A DNA stretch of 50,532 bases from an uncultured Candidatus Melainabacteria bacterium. GTDB lineage: Bacteria > Cyanobacteriota > Vampirovibrionia > Gastranaerophilales > Gastranaerophilaceae. Shown here piece after piece: positions 49,727 to 50,532 of the stretch. Below the pieces are notes generated by a model. It made no database searches. It was not told the origin of the DNA and worked only from the letters and a program-made list of their open reading frames with translations. The stretch is taken from assembly GCA_934754505.1 (NCBI GenBank), contig CAKVIE010000015.1, forward strand, positions 1 through 50,532, given 5' to 3'. The position numbers were made by a program, and so were the translations under genes. How positions within the stretch are numbered: the first letter of the stretch is position 1; every line of letters begins with the position of its first letter.

Positions 49727-50358
49727 AAACGGAACAATTTATAAAACTTTTTGAAGAATACAATGCTCACACAAATTTGATGAGTAAAAATGATGTGCAA
49801 AAATTGAGGGAAAAGCATATTCCCGATTGTTTGGCGATAAAGAATTTTTTTGAAAAATACGGATTGCCGAAAAATATAGCTGATATCGGTACAGGCGGCG
49901 GATTTCCGTCGATACCGATTGCGTTGAATTTTCCGGAGGTTGAGGTTTTTGCGATTGATTCCATTGCGAAAAAAATAAAATTTGTCGAATTGGCAAAAAA
50001 TGAACTTTCTCTTGAAAATCTTCACCCGATTTGTACAAGAATTGAGGATTTTGAAAAAAAAGAAGCATTTGATGTCGTTACGACAAGGGCATTAGCCGAT
50101 TTAAGGGTCATTGCGGAATATTCCTCACCGTTTGTTAAAAATGGCGGGTATTTTGTTGCATATAAATCAAAAGGGGCGGACGAGGAACTTTTTCAGGCGG
50201 AAAAAGCCTTGAAAATATTAGGATTAGACTTTGTTGAAAAACTTGATTATGATTTGGCGGAAGAAGCTCAGAGATGTTTGTTGGTTTTTAAGAAAGTTAA
50301 AAATACACCGAAAATTTATCCGAGAAAAAACAATCTCGCACGCAAAAATCCACTGTGA
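49723..50358 (+). CDS. rsmG: 16S rRNA (guanine527-N7)-methyltransferase RsmG
   Basis: Methylates G527 of 16S rRNA; loss gives low-level streptomycin resistance in other bacteria. The 211-aa protein has NLMSKNDVQKLREKHIPDCL, the SAM-binding IADIGTGGGFPSIPIAL, VFAIDSIAKKIKFV and VTTRALADL, matching GidB/RsmG. Its ATG lies in the ATGA overlap with the STAND/TPR gene, so translation is coupled. rsmG often sits beside mnmG or parAB near the origin, but here neither is adjacent. The basic C-terminal tail (KIYPRKNNLARKNPL) is normal. Confidence 0.95.
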   Translation: MKTEQFIKLFEEYNAHTNLMSKNDVQKLREKHIPDCLAIKNFFEKYGLPKNIADIGTGGGFPSIPIALNFPEVEVFAIDSIAKKIKFVELAKNELSLENLHPICTRIEDFEKKEAFDVVTTRALADLRVIAEYSSPFVKNGGYFVAYKSKGADEELFQAEKALKILGLDFVEKLDYDLAEEAQRCLLVFKKVKNTPKIYPRKNNLARKNPL

Positions 50359-50391
50359 AATCAATTGGGAAAAATACATGGTTTGGAAAAA

Positions 50392-50532
50392 TTAATTTAT
50401 ATAAGATGGTAGTTCGTTGTAAACGTTTCTTGTAACTTTTGTATTCCATCCACCGATACGAAGTTCATCGTGTTTTGTTAAACCTGTATAAACAAGACTT
50501 GCATCTTCGTATCGTTTGAAAGCAAATACGGC
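50392..50532 (-). CDS. 3' end of an unidentified gene (46 codons in window)
   Basis: The minus strand is open from the window edge to a TAA at 50392-50394, encoding 46 residues that include FKRYEDASLVYTGL, KHDELRIGGWN and the end NVYNELPSYIN. Codon use looks coding, and the ORF is convergent with rsmG at a 33-bp distance. I do not recognise the family from this fragment. No terminator hairpin was seen between it and rsmG. Confidence 0.65.
   Translation of the reverse strand, partial: AVFAFKRYEDASLVYTGLTKHDELRIGGWNTKVTRNVYNELPSYIN

Overview
The window looks like chromosomal DNA of an AT-rich, diderm, fermentative-type bacterium. The best guess from content is a non-photosynthetic cyanobacterial relative (Gastranaerophilales/Melainabacteria), at moderate confidence. 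Supporting points are an outer-membrane autotransporter, MEP-pathway isoprenoid synthesis (ispE), dapF and murQ (peptidoglycan), two group-1/2-type sigma-70 factors, a GHL10 glycoside-hydrolase-like protein of a type common in Cyanobacteria, and a protein beginning MAITPVSSINFVS, a style of N-terminus I associate with that lineage. No phage, IS element or CRISPR array is visible.

Layout. 1-70 is a truncated tRNA-Val. 389-14491 is one giant autotransporter gene (4,700 aa): signal peptide, thousands of residues of beta-helix-type repeats, a Chlamydia-PMP-like GGAIYN repeat block and a C-terminal beta-barrel. 14618-17835 (minus strand) carries a higBA toxin-antitoxin pair, a P-loop kinase resembling animal-type phosphomevalonate kinase, a four-domain S1 protein and a sigma factor with a long structured leader and a dyad at its promoter. 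18283-22793 is a two-gene recombination/repair unit: a 1,277-aa protein with a degenerate and an intact UvrD-type helicase core in one chain, overlapping a Cas4/AddB-like Fe-S nuclease. 22855-29210 holds a BlaI-type repressor, a small unknown protein, dnaJ with half a zinc finger, a GHL10 protein, dapF, an orphan OppD-like ATPase and a family-4 uracil-DNA glycosylase. 29365-35708 has a large coiled-coil protein, murQ-ispE-rsmA (minus) and a second sigma factor. 35701-43849 is more accessory: a GT-C type membrane glycosyltransferase, two MFS carriers, an HNH-like protein, a radical SAM protein and a POT peptide transporter. 43948-50358 returns to core genes: recA, rplT-rpmI behind a long leader with four 55-bp tandem repeats, rpiB, a structured RNA locus, a STAND-like NTPase/TPR protein and rsmG. 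A fragment of an unknown gene closes the window.

The most general observation is a promoter grammar. At least ten genes have a -10-like hexamer 5-7 nt in front of the start codon and no useful Shine-Dalgarno, which implies leaderless mRNAs. The clearest is the radical SAM gene (TTGACA, 17 bp, TATAAT, 7 nt, ATG). Other genes (ribosomal proteins, recA, dapF, dnaJ, both sigma factors, S1) have ordinary Shine-Dalgarno leaders. Other points worth attention are the dual-helicase/nuclease pair, the repeat-bearing rpmI-rplT leader and the hairpin-rich RNA at about 46885-47040. All functional statements rest on reading motifs by eye; no database search was run.
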